A stretch of 60,946 nucleotides of DNA. Origin: RECO01 sp050485385 (GTDB lineage Bacteria; Pseudomonadota; Alphaproteobacteria; Geminicoccales; Geminicoccaceae). The notes under the pieces were generated by a model. The model was given only the letters and a program-made list of their open reading frames with translations. It ran no database searches and had not been told where the DNA came from. Location: positions 1-60,946 of the forward strand of contig JBJHBG010000007.1 in NCBI GenBank assembly GCA_050485385.1, given 5' to 3'. The position numbers and the translations under genes are program-made. Shown piece by piece: positions 16,554 through 26,345 of the stretch (position 1 is the first letter of the stretch; the number at the start of each line of letters is the position of its first letter).

Positions 16554-17962
16554 TGCTGGTGCCGCTCACCGCCGTCGAGGCACGGGGGCCGTACGATTGC
16601 TGCATCGTCGGCGCCGGGCCGGCCGGGATCACCCTCGCTCTCGACCTCGCCGCGCGCGGCAAGCGGGTGTTGTTGTGCGAGGGCGGCGGCTACGAGCGCG
16701 ACGACGCGTCGCAGGCCGTCTACCGGAGCCGCGTCGTCGGCGATCCCTATCGCGACCTGGAGTTCATCCGCCTCCGCTGTTTCGGCGGCACCTCCGGCTA
16801 CTGGGGCGGGGTGTGCCGGCCGCTCGATGCGATCGACTTCGAGCCCAAGCCGCACCATCCGCTGGCGCACTGGCCGATCCGCAAACCCGATCTCGATCCC
16901 CATCTGGCCGCAGCCTCGGCGAGGGTCGAGATCGGACCGATCCCACCCGACGAGCCGGTCCCCGGCAGCGGTCTGCAGCGCATCCACTTCGCCTACTCGC
17001 CGCCGACCCGGTTCGGGACCGCCTATCGCGCGGCGGTGGTGGGGCACGCGAACGTCGATCTCTGTCTCGAAGCGAACGCGATCCACGTCGAGGCCGACGA
17101 CCGGCGCGTCACCGGCATCCTCCTCGGCGATTTCGCCGATGGTCGTGCAAAGGCGGTGGCATCGACCTACGTCCTCGCCACCGGTGGCATCGAGAACAGC
17201 CGCCTCCTGCTGTGGAGCAACGAGGTCACCGGCGGCCGGTTGGTGAAGACCGCGACCAGCCTCGGCCGGTACTGGATGGACCATCCGACCTTCACGCTCG
17301 GCGACTTCGTGACCTTCCGGCGGTTCGAGGGTGTCTACTTCTCGCTGACGCCGGACCGGCAGCGGGAACTGGGTCTTCTGCACTGCGGGCTGCGCTTCCA
17401 CGAGGAGGCGGACGCGCCGGTGGCGGACCTGGTCGACGACCTCGCCGCGGTGGCACCGGCACTGGCGCACTGGGCGAAAGGGCGCCTGCCGCGCCACGAC
17501 GTCGCGGGCGGTATCCTGCGCGCCGCCTGGGAACAGGAGCCGCGGGCCGCCAACCGGGTCGAGCTGTCCGCCACCGAGGTGGACCGGTTCGGCGTGCCGC
17601 GCACGGTGCTGCACTGGCGAAAATCGGCCGAGGACCTCGTCACCGTGCAGCGGACGGCGCTCGACTTCGCGCGCTTCCTCGCCGAGCGCGACGTCGGCCG
17701 GGTCCGCCTGCGGGACTGGGTGCTCGGCGCCGGCGACTACCCGGACGACGACGAACTCACCGGCAACCACCACATGGGCGGCACGCGGATGGCGTCCTCG
17801 CCGGCCGAGGGGGTGGTCGACGCCGATCTCCGGGTTCACGGTCAGCCGAACCTCTACGTGCTGGGCTCGTCGGTGTTCCCGAGCGGCGGCCACGCCAACC
17901 CCACGCTCACCATCCTCCAACTCGCCCACCGCCTCGCCGAGCACCTGACCGAACAGGTTTGA
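16553..17962 (+). CDS. GMC-family FAD-dependent oxidoreductase
   Basis: 469 residues; ATG 16553 overlaps the previous stop by one base. The N-terminal FAD dinucleotide fold is CCIVGAGPAGITLALDLAARG (about 14-34), followed by FGGTSGYWGGVCRPLD. A second FAD contact is ATGGIENSRLLLWS. The C-terminal GMC domain carries NHHMGGTRMASS with the catalytic His, and SVFPSGGHANPTLT with the second catalytic His/Asn. The family oxidises alcohols or sugars. No signal peptide is present, so any export would need a partner such as the small preceding protein. It converges with the RND pump genes (9 bases apart). Confidence 0.87.
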   Translation: MLVPLTAVEARGPYDCCIVGAGPAGITLALDLAARGKRVLLCEGGGYERDDASQAVYRSRVVGDPYRDLEFIRLRCFGGTSGYWGGVCRPLDAIDFEPKPHHPLAHWPIRKPDLDPHLAAASARVEIGPIPPDEPVPGSGLQRIHFAYSPPTRFGTAYRAAVVGHANVDLCLEANAIHVEADDRRVTGILLGDFADGRAKAVASTYVLATGGIENSRLLLWSNEVTGGRLVKTATSLGRYWMDHPTFTLGDFVTFRRFEGVYFSLTPDRQRELGLLHCGLRFHEEADAPVADLVDDLAAVAPALAHWAKGRLPRHDVAGGILRAAWEQEPRAANRVELSATEVDRFGVPRTVLHWRKSAEDLVTVQRTALDFARFLAERDVGRVRLRDWVLGAGDYPDDDELTGNHHMGGTRMASSPAEGVVDADLRVHGQPNLYVLGSSVFPSGGHANPTLTILQLAHRLAEHLTEQV

Positions 17963-17971
17963 GAACCTCGC

Positions 17972-20900
17972 TCAGGCCGGCTCGGTATCCGGGTTCCGCC
18001 GTTCCACTAGGCGGTGGCCGCGTTCGCGGATGCTCTGGAAAAAGGCGAACAGGGCCGGAACCACGAGGATGCCGATCAGGGTCGCCGTCAGCATGCCGGA
18101 CATGACGGTGATGCCGATGGACATGCGCGAGAAGGCGCCGGCGCCGCTCGCCAGCACCAGGGGCGTGACGCCGAAGATGAACGAGAACGCTGTCATCAGC
18201 ACCGCCCTGAAGCGCATGCGCGCACCGAGGTCGGCCGACTCGACGATGGACCGGCCGCTCTCGCGCTGCACCTTGGCGAACTCGACGATGAGAATCGCGT
18301 TCTTGGCGGCGAGGCCGATCAGGAGGACGAGGCCGATCTGCGTGTAGAGGTTGGAGCCGAGGCCGGTGAGCCACAGTGTCGCCGTGGCGCCGAGGACCGC
18401 GATGCCGGTCGACAGCACGACCGAGATCGGCACGGTCCAGCTTTCGTACTGACCGACCAGAAAGAGAAAGGCGAACACCAGTGCGAGGACGAAGATCCAG
18501 ACGATCTCGCCCTCGGTCTCCTGTTGCTGGTAGGACAGCGACGACCACTCGTAGGCGTAGCCGTCGGGCAGCACGTCGGTGGCGATGCGCTCCAGCGCGT
18601 CCATCGCCGCACCGAGGCTGGAGCCGGGCGCCGCCTCGCCGAGGATCGTTGCGGTGGTGAACTGGTTGTAGCGGCCGACCACCTCCGGGCCGAGCACCCG
18701 GTCCACGCTCAAGACCGCGCGCAGCGGCACCATCTCGCCGAACTGGTTCCTGACGTGCAGCCGGCGGATGTCGTCATCGCTGTCGCGGAAGGTCGCGTCG
18801 GCCTGGAGCCGGACCTGATAGGTGCGGTCGAACAGGGTGAAGTCGTTGACGTAGGCGCTGCCCAGGTTCTGCTGCAGCATGCGGAAGACATCGGCGACCT
18901 CGAGGCCCAGGGTGCGGAGCTTGTCGCGCTCCAGGTCGAGGAAGACCTGCGGGATGTCGGCCGAATAGGTGCTGAAGGCGGAGGCGATGGTCGGGTCCTG
19001 GTTGGCGGCGACGAGCATCGCGCGCGCCACTTCGCCCAGCTCCTGGGCACTCTGGCCTGCCCGCGCCTGGAGGCGGAAGTCGAAGCCGGAGGCGGCACCC
19101 AGACCGGGGATCGGCGGCGGGATCAGCGGGAACACCTGCGCCTCCGCCAACGCCTGCAGCCGTGGCATCATGTTGCCGACGATCTCGAAGACGATCGGCC
19201 GGTCGCCCCAGGGCTCGAGCACGACCACGCCGAGGCCGCCCCGCGCGAGCGTCGTCTGATTGATGATCGAGAAGCCCGGTACGGTGACGTAGTCGGCCAC
19301 GCCGTCGGTCTCGTCGAGAATGCGTTCCAGCTCCGCCATGAACCGTTCGGTTCGGGCGAAGGCCGCCCCCGGCGGGAGTTGGGCGTCGATCAGGACGAAG
19401 CCCTGGTCCTCGGTCGGCAGGAAGTTCTGGGCCAGGCGCTCGTTGATCCACCACACCCCGCCGAAGGCGGCGGTGGCGAGCACGACGGCGACCAGCGAGA
19501 CCCGCACGAACTGGCGGACCACGAAACCGTAGCCGCCGCGCAGCTTGTCCAGCCCCCAGTTGAACGCGCGGAACGGCAGCGCCGGACGTCGCCGCGGCCG
19601 CAGGAGCAGGGCGCACAGCGCCGGGCTGAGGGTGAGGGCCACGAAGGTGGAGATCACCACCGCCACCGACAGCGTCACGGCGAACTGCTGATAGAGCTGG
19701 CCGACGATGCCGGGTACGAAGGCAATCGGCACGAATACCGAAAGCAGCACCAACGAGGTGGCGACGATGGGGCCCGTCACCTGCTGCATCGAGCGGATCG
19801 CGGCCTCGCTCGCGGAGAGGCCGTCCTCGTCGAGCACGCGTTCGGTGTTCTCGACGACGACGATGGCATCGTCGACCACGAGGCCGATCGCCAGCACCAC
19901 CGCGAACAGGGTGATCGTGTTGGCGGAGAAGCCGATGGCGTAGAGCACCGTGAAGGCGCCGATCAGGGCGATCGGGATGGTGATCACCGGGATCAGCGTC
20001 GCCCGCCAGCTCTGCAGGAAGACGTAGGTGACGACCGTGACGGCGAAGAAGGTCAGGCCGAGGGTGAAGATCAGTTCCTGGATCGTCGCCCGGACGTACT
20101 CGGTCGTGTCGTAGACGGTGGTGTAGGCGACACCGTCGGGAGCGAGGCGGGCGAGGGCCGCCAGTTCGGCATCGACCGCCTGGGCGACGTCCAGCGCGTT
20201 CGCGCCGGGCTGCTGGTAGACGGCGAGCGCCACTGCCGCCCGGCCGTTGAAGGCGGCGCTGGTGACGTACTGCTCGGCCCCGAGTTCGGTGCGGGCGATG
20301 TCGCGCAGCCGCACCAAGCCACCCTGCTCTCCCGAGCGGACGACGATATCGCCGAACTCGACCTCGTCCACCAACCGGCCCTTGGCGCGCACCGAGAGCT
20401 GGAGCTGCTGATCCGCACGGGTCGGCGGTGCGCCCACTTGGCCGGCGGAGGCTTCCAGGCTTTGCTGGCGAATGGCACTTGCCACGTCGTCGCCGGAGAT
20501 GCCCAAGGACGCCATCCGGTCCGGGTCCATCCAGACGCGCATGGCGTAGTCCGAGCCGCCCAGCAACTGCGCCTCGCCGACGCCTTGGATGCGAGCGATG
20601 GCGTCGCGGACGTTGAGGTTGACGTAGTTCGACAGGAAGAGCTGGTCGCGCGTCCGCTCCGGCGAATAGAAGATCACGACCTGAAGGAAGCTGGTCGACT
20701 GCTTCCTGACGCTCACCCCTTGCTGGACCACCTCCGGCGGCAGGCTCGGCGAGGCCAAGCTGACCCGGTTCTGGACGTCGACCTGCGCGCGGTCGGCATC
20801 GGTGCCGACCTCGAAGGTTACTTGGAGCGAATAGGCGCCGGTGCTGGAGCTGACCGAGTTCATGTAGATCATGCCGTCGACGCCGTTGACCTCGGCCTCG

Positions 20901-21097
20901 ATGGCGGCACCCACCGTCGTCGCCACGGTCTGGGCGTCGGCGCCGGTATAGAACGCCTCGACCTGGATCACGGGCGGCGTGATCTCCGGGAACTGCGCCA
21001 CCGGAATACGGCCGAGCGAGATGGCGCCCGCCAGGGTGACGACGATGGCGAGCACCATCGCCAGCCGCGGGCGATGGATGAAGTGTGTCGAGATCAA
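17972..21097 (-). CDS. RND efflux transporter permease (AcrB/MexF type, HAE1)
   Basis: The inner-membrane proton antiporter of a tripartite drug or solvent efflux pump, about 1041 residues. The start is TTG 21097, which overlaps the stop of the upstream fusion-protein gene as TTGA; a normal ATG is missing and later Met codons would remove the first cytoplasmic segment (HFIHRPRLAMVLA). The two periplasmic loops and 12 helices follow the family pattern. Helix 4 has VVLAIGLVVDDAIVVVENTER, with the paired Asp of the proton relay. The second half has LVLLIGLAAKNAILIVEFAK. No outer-membrane factor gene is adjacent. Confidence 0.93.
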   Translation of the reverse strand: MISTHFIHRPRLAMVLAIVVTLAGAISLGRIPVAQFPEITPPVIQVEAFYTGADAQTVATTVGAAIEAEVNGVDGMIYMNSVSSSTGAYSLQVTFEVGTDADRAQVDVQNRVSLASPSLPPEVVQQGVSVRKQSTSFLQVVIFYSPERTRDQLFLSNYVNLNVRDAIARIQGVGEAQLLGGSDYAMRVWMDPDRMASLGISGDDVASAIRQQSLEASAGQVGAPPTRADQQLQLSVRAKGRLVDEVEFGDIVVRSGEQGGLVRLRDIARTELGAEQYVTSAAFNGRAAVALAVYQQPGANALDVAQAVDAELAALARLAPDGVAYTTVYDTTEYVRATIQELIFTLGLTFFAVTVVTYVFLQSWRATLIPVITIPIALIGAFTVLYAIGFSANTITLFAVVLAIGLVVDDAIVVVENTERVLDEDGLSASEAAIRSMQQVTGPIVATSLVLLSVFVPIAFVPGIVGQLYQQFAVTLSVAVVISTFVALTLSPALCALLLRPRRRPALPFRAFNWGLDKLRGGYGFVVRQFVRVSLVAVVLATAAFGGVWWINERLAQNFLPTEDQGFVLIDAQLPPGAAFARTERFMAELERILDETDGVADYVTVPGFSIINQTTLARGGLGVVVLEPWGDRPIVFEIVGNMMPRLQALAEAQVFPLIPPPIPGLGAASGFDFRLQARAGQSAQELGEVARAMLVAANQDPTIASAFSTYSADIPQVFLDLERDKLRTLGLEVADVFRMLQQNLGSAYVNDFTLFDRTYQVRLQADATFRDSDDDIRRLHVRNQFGEMVPLRAVLSVDRVLGPEVVGRYNQFTTATILGEAAPGSSLGAAMDALERIATDVLPDGYAYEWSSLSYQQQETEGEIVWIFVLALVFAFLFLVGQYESWTVPISVVLSTGIAVLGATATLWLTGLGSNLYTQIGLVLLIGLAAKNAILIVEFAKVQRESGRSIVESADLGARMRFRAVLMTAFSFIFGVTPLVLASGAGAFSRMSIGITVMSGMLTATLIGILVVPALFAFFQSIRERGHRLVERRNPDTEPA

Positions 21098-22221
21098 GCG
21101 GCGTTCTCCCGCACGGTCCGCACCTCGACCCCGTCGCGCACCCGCTGCACGCCTTGCACCACCACCTCCTCGCCCTCTTCCAGGCCGTCGACCACCTCGT
21201 AGCTGGCGCGGCCGGCGGCGCCGAGTTCGACCCGGCGCTGTTCGACGACGCCGTCGTCGACGACCAGGACGAAGCGCCCCTCGCGGTCCTGCTGCACGGC
21301 GGCGAAGGGCACGACCGGCACGCGCCGCGGCTCGCCGATTTCGACCACCACGTTGACGAACTTGCCCGGCAGGAGGATGCGGTCGGGGTTGGGGAAGGAC
21401 GCCCGCACCGCCAAGGTGCCGGTGGTCGGGTCGATGCCGGTATCGAAGAAGTCGATCTCGCCGCGCTGATCGTACAGCTGCCCGTCGGGCAGCCGCAGCG
21501 AGGCGCGGAAGCGGCCGTCGAGAGGGTTGCCCTCCTCGCCCTGCAACTGCCGTTGCACCGTGACGTAGTCGACGTCGCCGACGAAGAAGCGTACGCGGAT
21601 CGGATCGAGCTGGACGATGCGCGCGAGGGAGCCGGTCTCGGGCTCGACGAGGTTGCCCACGGTCACGTTGGTGGCACCGATGCGTCCGTCGATGGGCGCC
21701 GTGATCCGGGTGTAGGACAACAGCAACTCGGCTTGACGGACGGCGGCGTCGCCGGCGCGCACCTCCGCCTCGGCGCCGTCGAAGCGGGCGCGAGCCTCGT
21801 CCCGCTGCGCTTCGGACACGGCTTGGCGGGCCGCGAGCGTCTCCAGGCGGTCCAGGGCCAGCCTGGCCGCCACCACCTCGGCGCGCGCCCGGGCGACGCT
21901 CGCCTCGGCGGCGATCAGGTCGGCCTCGTACTGGGCGCTCTCGATTTCGTAGAGCAGGTCGCCCCGCGCCACGGCGTCGCCGTCGCGGAACGCCACGCGC
22001 TCGAGAAACCCGCGCACGCGGGCACGCAGGTCGACCTGCTCGATCGCCTCGACCCGGCCGATGAAGGTCTCGGTGGCGACGACCTCCTCGACCTGGATCG
22101 CGGCCACGGTCACCGCCGGGCGCGTGTCCTGGGTGGCGTCGCCGGGCGCCGGCTGGGCAAGGATCGGCGCGGAAGCCGCCAACGCGGCGCTGGCGATCAC
22201 GGCAGCCCATAGGAATCGCAT
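21094..22221 (-). CDS. RND efflux periplasmic adaptor (membrane fusion protein)
   Basis: 375 residues with a signal peptide (MRFLWAAVIASAALAASAPILA). Layout from the N-terminus: the lipoyl half-motif ARVRGFLERVAFRDGDAVARG (about 67-87), a coiled-coil hairpin rich in Ala, Glu and Arg (about 95-165), the second lipoyl half ITAPIDGRIGATNVTVGNLV, then the beta-barrel and membrane-proximal domains ending VQRVRDGVEV. It links the RND permease to an outer-membrane channel. The stop overlaps the permease start by 4 bases. It lies 89 bases downstream of an SDR gene on the same strand; no local repressor gene is visible. Confidence 0.93.
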   Translation of the reverse strand: MRFLWAAVIASAALAASAPILAQPAPGDATQDTRPAVTVAAIQVEEVVATETFIGRVEAIEQVDLRARVRGFLERVAFRDGDAVARGDLLYEIESAQYEADLIAAEASVARARAEVVAARLALDRLETLAARQAVSEAQRDEARARFDGAEAEVRAGDAAVRQAELLLSYTRITAPIDGRIGATNVTVGNLVEPETGSLARIVQLDPIRVRFFVGDVDYVTVQRQLQGEEGNPLDGRFRASLRLPDGQLYDQRGEIDFFDTGIDPTTGTLAVRASFPNPDRILLPGKFVNVVVEIGEPRRVPVVPFAAVQQDREGRFVLVVDDGVVEQRRVELGAAGRASYEVVDGLEEGEEVVVQGVQRVRDGVEVRTVRENAA

Positions 22222-22310
22222 GGCGGCGCCTCGACGTTACTGATGGCGGTTGGGTTTGAATCGGGCCGGAACGTGAGCGCCCACCGAGACGCTGTCAATG
22301 CGTCCCCGGG

Positions 22311-23072
<762 letters not shown>

Positions 23073-23124
23073 GGCGGGCCTCCGCACGGCTAAGGGCTCG
23101 CCTCGATGGGCGGGCTCGGGCTAG

Positions 23125-24168
23125 ATGTCCGTTCCGCCACGGTCGCCGCCGCGACGCAAGCTTGGGGAGCCGGGTGTGGTCGTTCCCGTGGGCATCGCCG
23201 TGCGTACCGAACGGCTCGACGCCGTCGACCTGCGCAGCCTGTGGTGGGCGGCCCCGCCGCTCGCCGTGCTCACGCTCGCCAATGTGCTGTTCGAGTTGGT
23301 CGGCGGCGCCTACCTCGAGCACGCCCTCGCCGCGGTTGCCGCCTCGACACCACCGAATCCGCCATCGGCGGCGGCCGTCTCGGCCGGCTTCGCCTGGGCG
23401 GCGACGGCGCTCGTCTATCTGGTGGTCGGCACCGGCACGGCCCTTGCCACGTGGCGGATCGTGCAGAGCCGCGTGCGTGGCCGGGCAGCCCGCCCGTTCG
23501 GTCGTCTGGCGCTCGCCGTGACCGTGGCCGGTCTCGGCCATCTGCTCGTCGTCGACGGCTTCGCACTGCCGCTCGGCGGCATCTTCCACGTCACCATGAC
23601 CAGCCTCGACGGAACGGGGCTCCTGGAGCCTTGGCGGCAGGGCGGGGTCGGCTTGATCGTCGGTGCCATCAACGTGATGAGCGTCGTCGTACCGGCGTCG
23701 ATCGTGACGGCGGCGGCCGCCAGCGCGCTCCCGCCGCGCGACGGCTGGGACGAGGCGAGCCTCGCGCGGCGGGCGCGGCAGGTGAAGGGCGTGGTTGGCG
23801 TCGCCGCGGCCTTCATGGTGGCGGGCGTGCTGCACATGGGGGCCTGGACGCATTGGGCCGGTGCCATGCTCGGTGCCGAAGACCTCGACACGCTGGCCAC
23901 CGCCGTGACGCTCTTTTGGGGCACCACCTTCACGTTGATGATCGCGAGCTACTACCTGCCGGTCGCGAGCGAGCTGCGCCGGCTCGCCGAGCGGGAGATG
24001 CAGACCCAGGAGATCCCGACCCGTGCGCAGGCCGGCTGGCTCGCGGATCGCGGGCTCTCCTTCGCCATCACCCAGCAATTGCCGCAGATCGCGGCCATGG
24101 CGGCGCCGTTTTTGGCGGGGCCGCTGAGCGAGGCGCTGCGCGCGAGCCTCGGCCCACTCGGCATGTGA
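23125..24168 (+). CDS. polytopic membrane protein of unknown function
   Basis: I do not recognise a family. The 347-residue product has a short basic N-terminus and about six hydrophobic segments, near residues 45-66, 90-118, 126-152, 175-200, 220-245 and 262-290. A cytoplasmic linker rich in charged residues (PRDGWDEASLARRARQ) follows the fourth, and a charged stretch (SELRRLAEREMQTQ) comes after the last. The ATG at 23125 is the first start; a GTG some 50 bases downstream would remove the odd basic leader and may be the real one. It stands alone on the plus strand, divergent from the SDR gene (52 bases) and convergent with the UbiH-like gene (6 bases). Confidence 0.7.
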   Translation: MSVPPRSPPRRKLGEPGVVVPVGIAVRTERLDAVDLRSLWWAAPPLAVLTLANVLFELVGGAYLEHALAAVAASTPPNPPSAAAVSAGFAWAATALVYLVVGTGTALATWRIVQSRVRGRAARPFGRLALAVTVAGLGHLLVVDGFALPLGGIFHVTMTSLDGTGLLEPWRQGGVGLIVGAINVMSVVVPASIVTAAAASALPPRDGWDEASLARRARQVKGVVGVAAAFMVAGVLHMGAWTHWAGAMLGAEDLDTLATAVTLFWGTTFTLMIASYYLPVASELRRLAEREMQTQEIPTRAQAGWLADRGLSFAITQQLPQIAAMAAPFLAGPLSEALRASLGPLGM

Positions 24169-24174
24169 CGCGGG

Positions 24175-25356
24175 TCAGCCGGCGAAGCGGTCGTCGTCGG
24201 CTGCCGCGGCGGCCGATTCGGCGGGGACCGTCGCCGGTTCGCCGGCAGCGAGGGCGTAGGCGACGTTGCCGCGGGCGAAGGCCCAGGGCGCGTTGGTCGC
24301 GCCGAACAGTCGGTTCATGACGTCGGTCGCGGCGAGGCGCGGCGCAACCGACAAGCGGCGGCTGCGCTGGTAGCGGGCCAGCGTCTCGGCATTGGCGAAA
24401 CGCTCGCCTTCGCCGCGCCACAGCATGGCCAGCTCGTGGACGTCGCCGATGCCGAGGTTGAAGCCCTGGGCATGGACCGGATGGGCGCCGTGCGCGGCGT
24501 CCGCGACGAGCGCCAGACGCGGGGCCACGAACCGGTCGGCCTGGAGGATGCCGAGGCGATGGGCCGTGACCGGCGAGGCCAGCGTCATGCCCCGGATGGC
24601 CGGCTGGTTCAGGCAGGCGGCGAGTTCGTCCAGAATTTGACGTCCGTCCAGCCGGCGGCGGCGCTGGGTCTGCGCGGGGCCATCGATCCAGCTTACGGCA
24701 AAGCCTTGGTCGCGGAGCGGCAGAATGGCGATCGGTCCGGCGGGGCGCAGTTGCTCGACGATGGTGTCGCGGTCGAGACCGTCGCCGGCCATCGCGAAGA
24801 CGACGGCGCTCTGTGCGAATTCGCTTTGTTTCGCCGTGAGGCCGGCGGCCTCGCGCACGGTCGATTCGCGGCCATCGGCACCGACCACCAGCCGTGCCAG
24901 CAGTTCGGTGCCGTCCTCCAGCACGACCCGGCGCTGCCCGCCCTCCAAGCTCAGCGCCGCGAGACGATGCCGCGCGAAGCGCTCGACCGAGCCGACCGCA
25001 CGGAGCGCCGCTTCGAGGCCGGCGCGCAGGTCGGCGAAGGTGAGCGCGAAGGCGAGCGCCGTGCGGCCGAGGTCGGGCGCCCGGTAGAGATGCTCGACGC
25101 CGGTCGCGGTATCGTGAATGCGCACGCGATGAATGGCCCGCGCGCGCGGCGCCAGGGCGTCCCAGAGGCCGAGATCGATCAGTCGGTCCCGCGAGGCTGC
25201 CATCAGCGCCACGGCGCGGCCATCGTTCTCCCCGTCGACATGGTGCGTAGAGGGGTCGATCAGCGCCGTGGCCAAACCCTGGTGTGCCGCCGCGGCAGCG
25301 GCGGCGATACCGGCGGGGCCTGCACCCACGACGAGGACGTCATACATGGCCGTCAT
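24175..25356 (-). CDS. FAD-dependent UbiH/UbiF/COQ6-family monooxygenase
   Basis: A 393-residue flavin hydroxylase related to those that add ring hydroxyls in ubiquinone synthesis. It has the N-terminal dinucleotide motif VVGAGPAGIAAAAAAA (about 9-24), the DG motif LVVGADGRESTVRE near 160 and the second FAD motif LVADAAHGAHPVHAQGFNLGIGD (about 285-307), with the family's QGxNxGxxD. Starts at 25356 or 25347 are both possible (MTAMYDV). It lies 36 bases downstream of rpoH on the same strand. Which ring position it serves cannot be told from the sequence. Confidence 0.85.
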   Translation of the reverse strand: MTAMYDVLVVGAGPAGIAAAAAAAHQGLATALIDPSTHHVDGENDGRAVALMAASRDRLIDLGLWDALAPRARAIHRVRIHDTATGVEHLYRAPDLGRTALAFALTFADLRAGLEAALRAVGSVERFARHRLAALSLEGGQRRVVLEDGTELLARLVVGADGRESTVREAAGLTAKQSEFAQSAVVFAMAGDGLDRDTIVEQLRPAGPIAILPLRDQGFAVSWIDGPAQTQRRRRLDGRQILDELAACLNQPAIRGMTLASPVTAHRLGILQADRFVAPRLALVADAAHGAHPVHAQGFNLGIGDVHELAMLWRGEGERFANAETLARYQRSRRLSVAPRLAATDVMNRLFGATNAPWAFARGNVAYALAAGEPATVPAESAAAAADDDRFAG

Positions 25357-25392
25357 GGTCGTTCCGAACGGTTCGTCCGGAACGACCTTTGT

Positions 25393-26289
25393 CTAGAGTA
25401 TACCTTGGGTCAAGAGTTCGGCGTCGGCCGGGTCTGCGGCGCGGCGAAGCAGCGCGGCCTTGAGCTTCTGCAGGGCACGGTGCTCGATCTGCCGCACCCG
25501 CTCCTTGCTGATGCCGAGCACCTTGCCCAGATCCTCCAGCGTGCAGGCATCGTCGGTGAGCCGCCGCTCGCGGATGATGGTCTGCTCGCGCTCGTTCAGC
25601 TCGGCGATGCTTTCGGCCAGCCAAGCCTGGACCTTGGAGCGGTCCATGGTCCCGCCGACCGAGCTTTCCGGGCAAGGCCGCTCGTCGGTCAGAAAGTCCT
25701 GCCACTGGTCTTCGCCGTCGATCGAGATCGTTGCGTTCAGGCTCTGGTCGGAGGCCGCGAGGCGCATCTCCATCGCCTCGACGTCGCTCACGTTGACCTT
25801 CAGTTCCTGGGCGATGAAGACGCGATCGGCCTGATCCATGTGCGCCTTGGTGCCGCCCTGGAGTTTGGCGCGGAGCCGGCGGAGGTTGAAGAACAGGGAC
25901 TTCTGCGCCGCCGTCGTCCCGGTGCGCACCACCGACCAGTTCTTCAGGATGTAGTCCTGCATGGCGGAGCGGATCCACCAAGCGGCGTAGGTGGAAAAGC
26001 GCACGTCGCGCTCGGGTTCGAAGCGCGCGGCCGCCTGCATCAGGCCGACGGTGCCCTCCTGGACGAGGTCGCCCATGGGGAGGCCGTAGTGCTTGAAGCG
26101 CGACGCCGTCGAGACCACCAGCCGGGTATAGGAAGCGATCAGCTCGTGCAGGGCCTCCTCGTCGTCGTCGTTGCGCCACCGCCGCGCCAGGTGAAGCTCG
26201 TGTTCGCGGGTCAGGAGCGGGGCGTTCATCGCTTGGCGGATGAACTTCCTGTTCGCCCGCTGGCTGTCGGGGGTGTCCAAATAGGCCAT
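25393..26289 (-). CDS. rpoH: RNA polymerase heat-shock sigma factor RpoH (sigma-32)
   Basis: 298 residues; ATG 26289 with GTGGAG about eight bases upstream. Region 2 is intact (PMGDLVQEGTVGLMQAAARFE, then FSTYAAWWIRSAMQDY). The RpoH-specific box QKSLFFNLRRLR is present, which separates it from housekeeping sigma factors. The region 4 helix-turn-helix is TLEDLGKVLGISKERVRQIE. It directs transcription of heat-shock chaperones and proteases. It is 56 bases downstream of lpxK, so read-through from the lipid A genes is likely in addition to any promoter of its own. Confidence 0.96.
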   Translation of the reverse strand: MAYLDTPDSQRANRKFIRQAMNAPLLTREHELHLARRWRNDDDEEALHELIASYTRLVVSTASRFKHYGLPMGDLVQEGTVGLMQAAARFEPERDVRFSTYAAWWIRSAMQDYILKNWSVVRTGTTAAQKSLFFNLRRLRAKLQGGTKAHMDQADRVFIAQELKVNVSDVEAMEMRLAASDQSLNATISIDGEDQWQDFLTDERPCPESSVGGTMDRSKVQAWLAESIAELNEREQTIIRERRLTDDACTLEDLGKVLGISKERVRQIEHRALQKLKAALLRRAADPADAELLTQGIL

Positions 26290-26345
26290 CGTCGACTCCA
26301 CGCACGGTCCTTTGGTGTTAGGTACGCAGGGTCGCAGGGGCCGGA

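Noticed and set aside
17955..17968. Hairpin AGGTT-TGAG-AACCT between the GMC and RND genes
   Set aside because: A five-base stem rich in A/T; it could be chance, so it is not listed as a terminator.
18014..22212. Long plus frames opposite the RND pump genes
   Set aside because: Composition is rich in Gln, Asp, His, Arg and Gly without motifs; the minus strand encodes clear RND and adaptor proteins.
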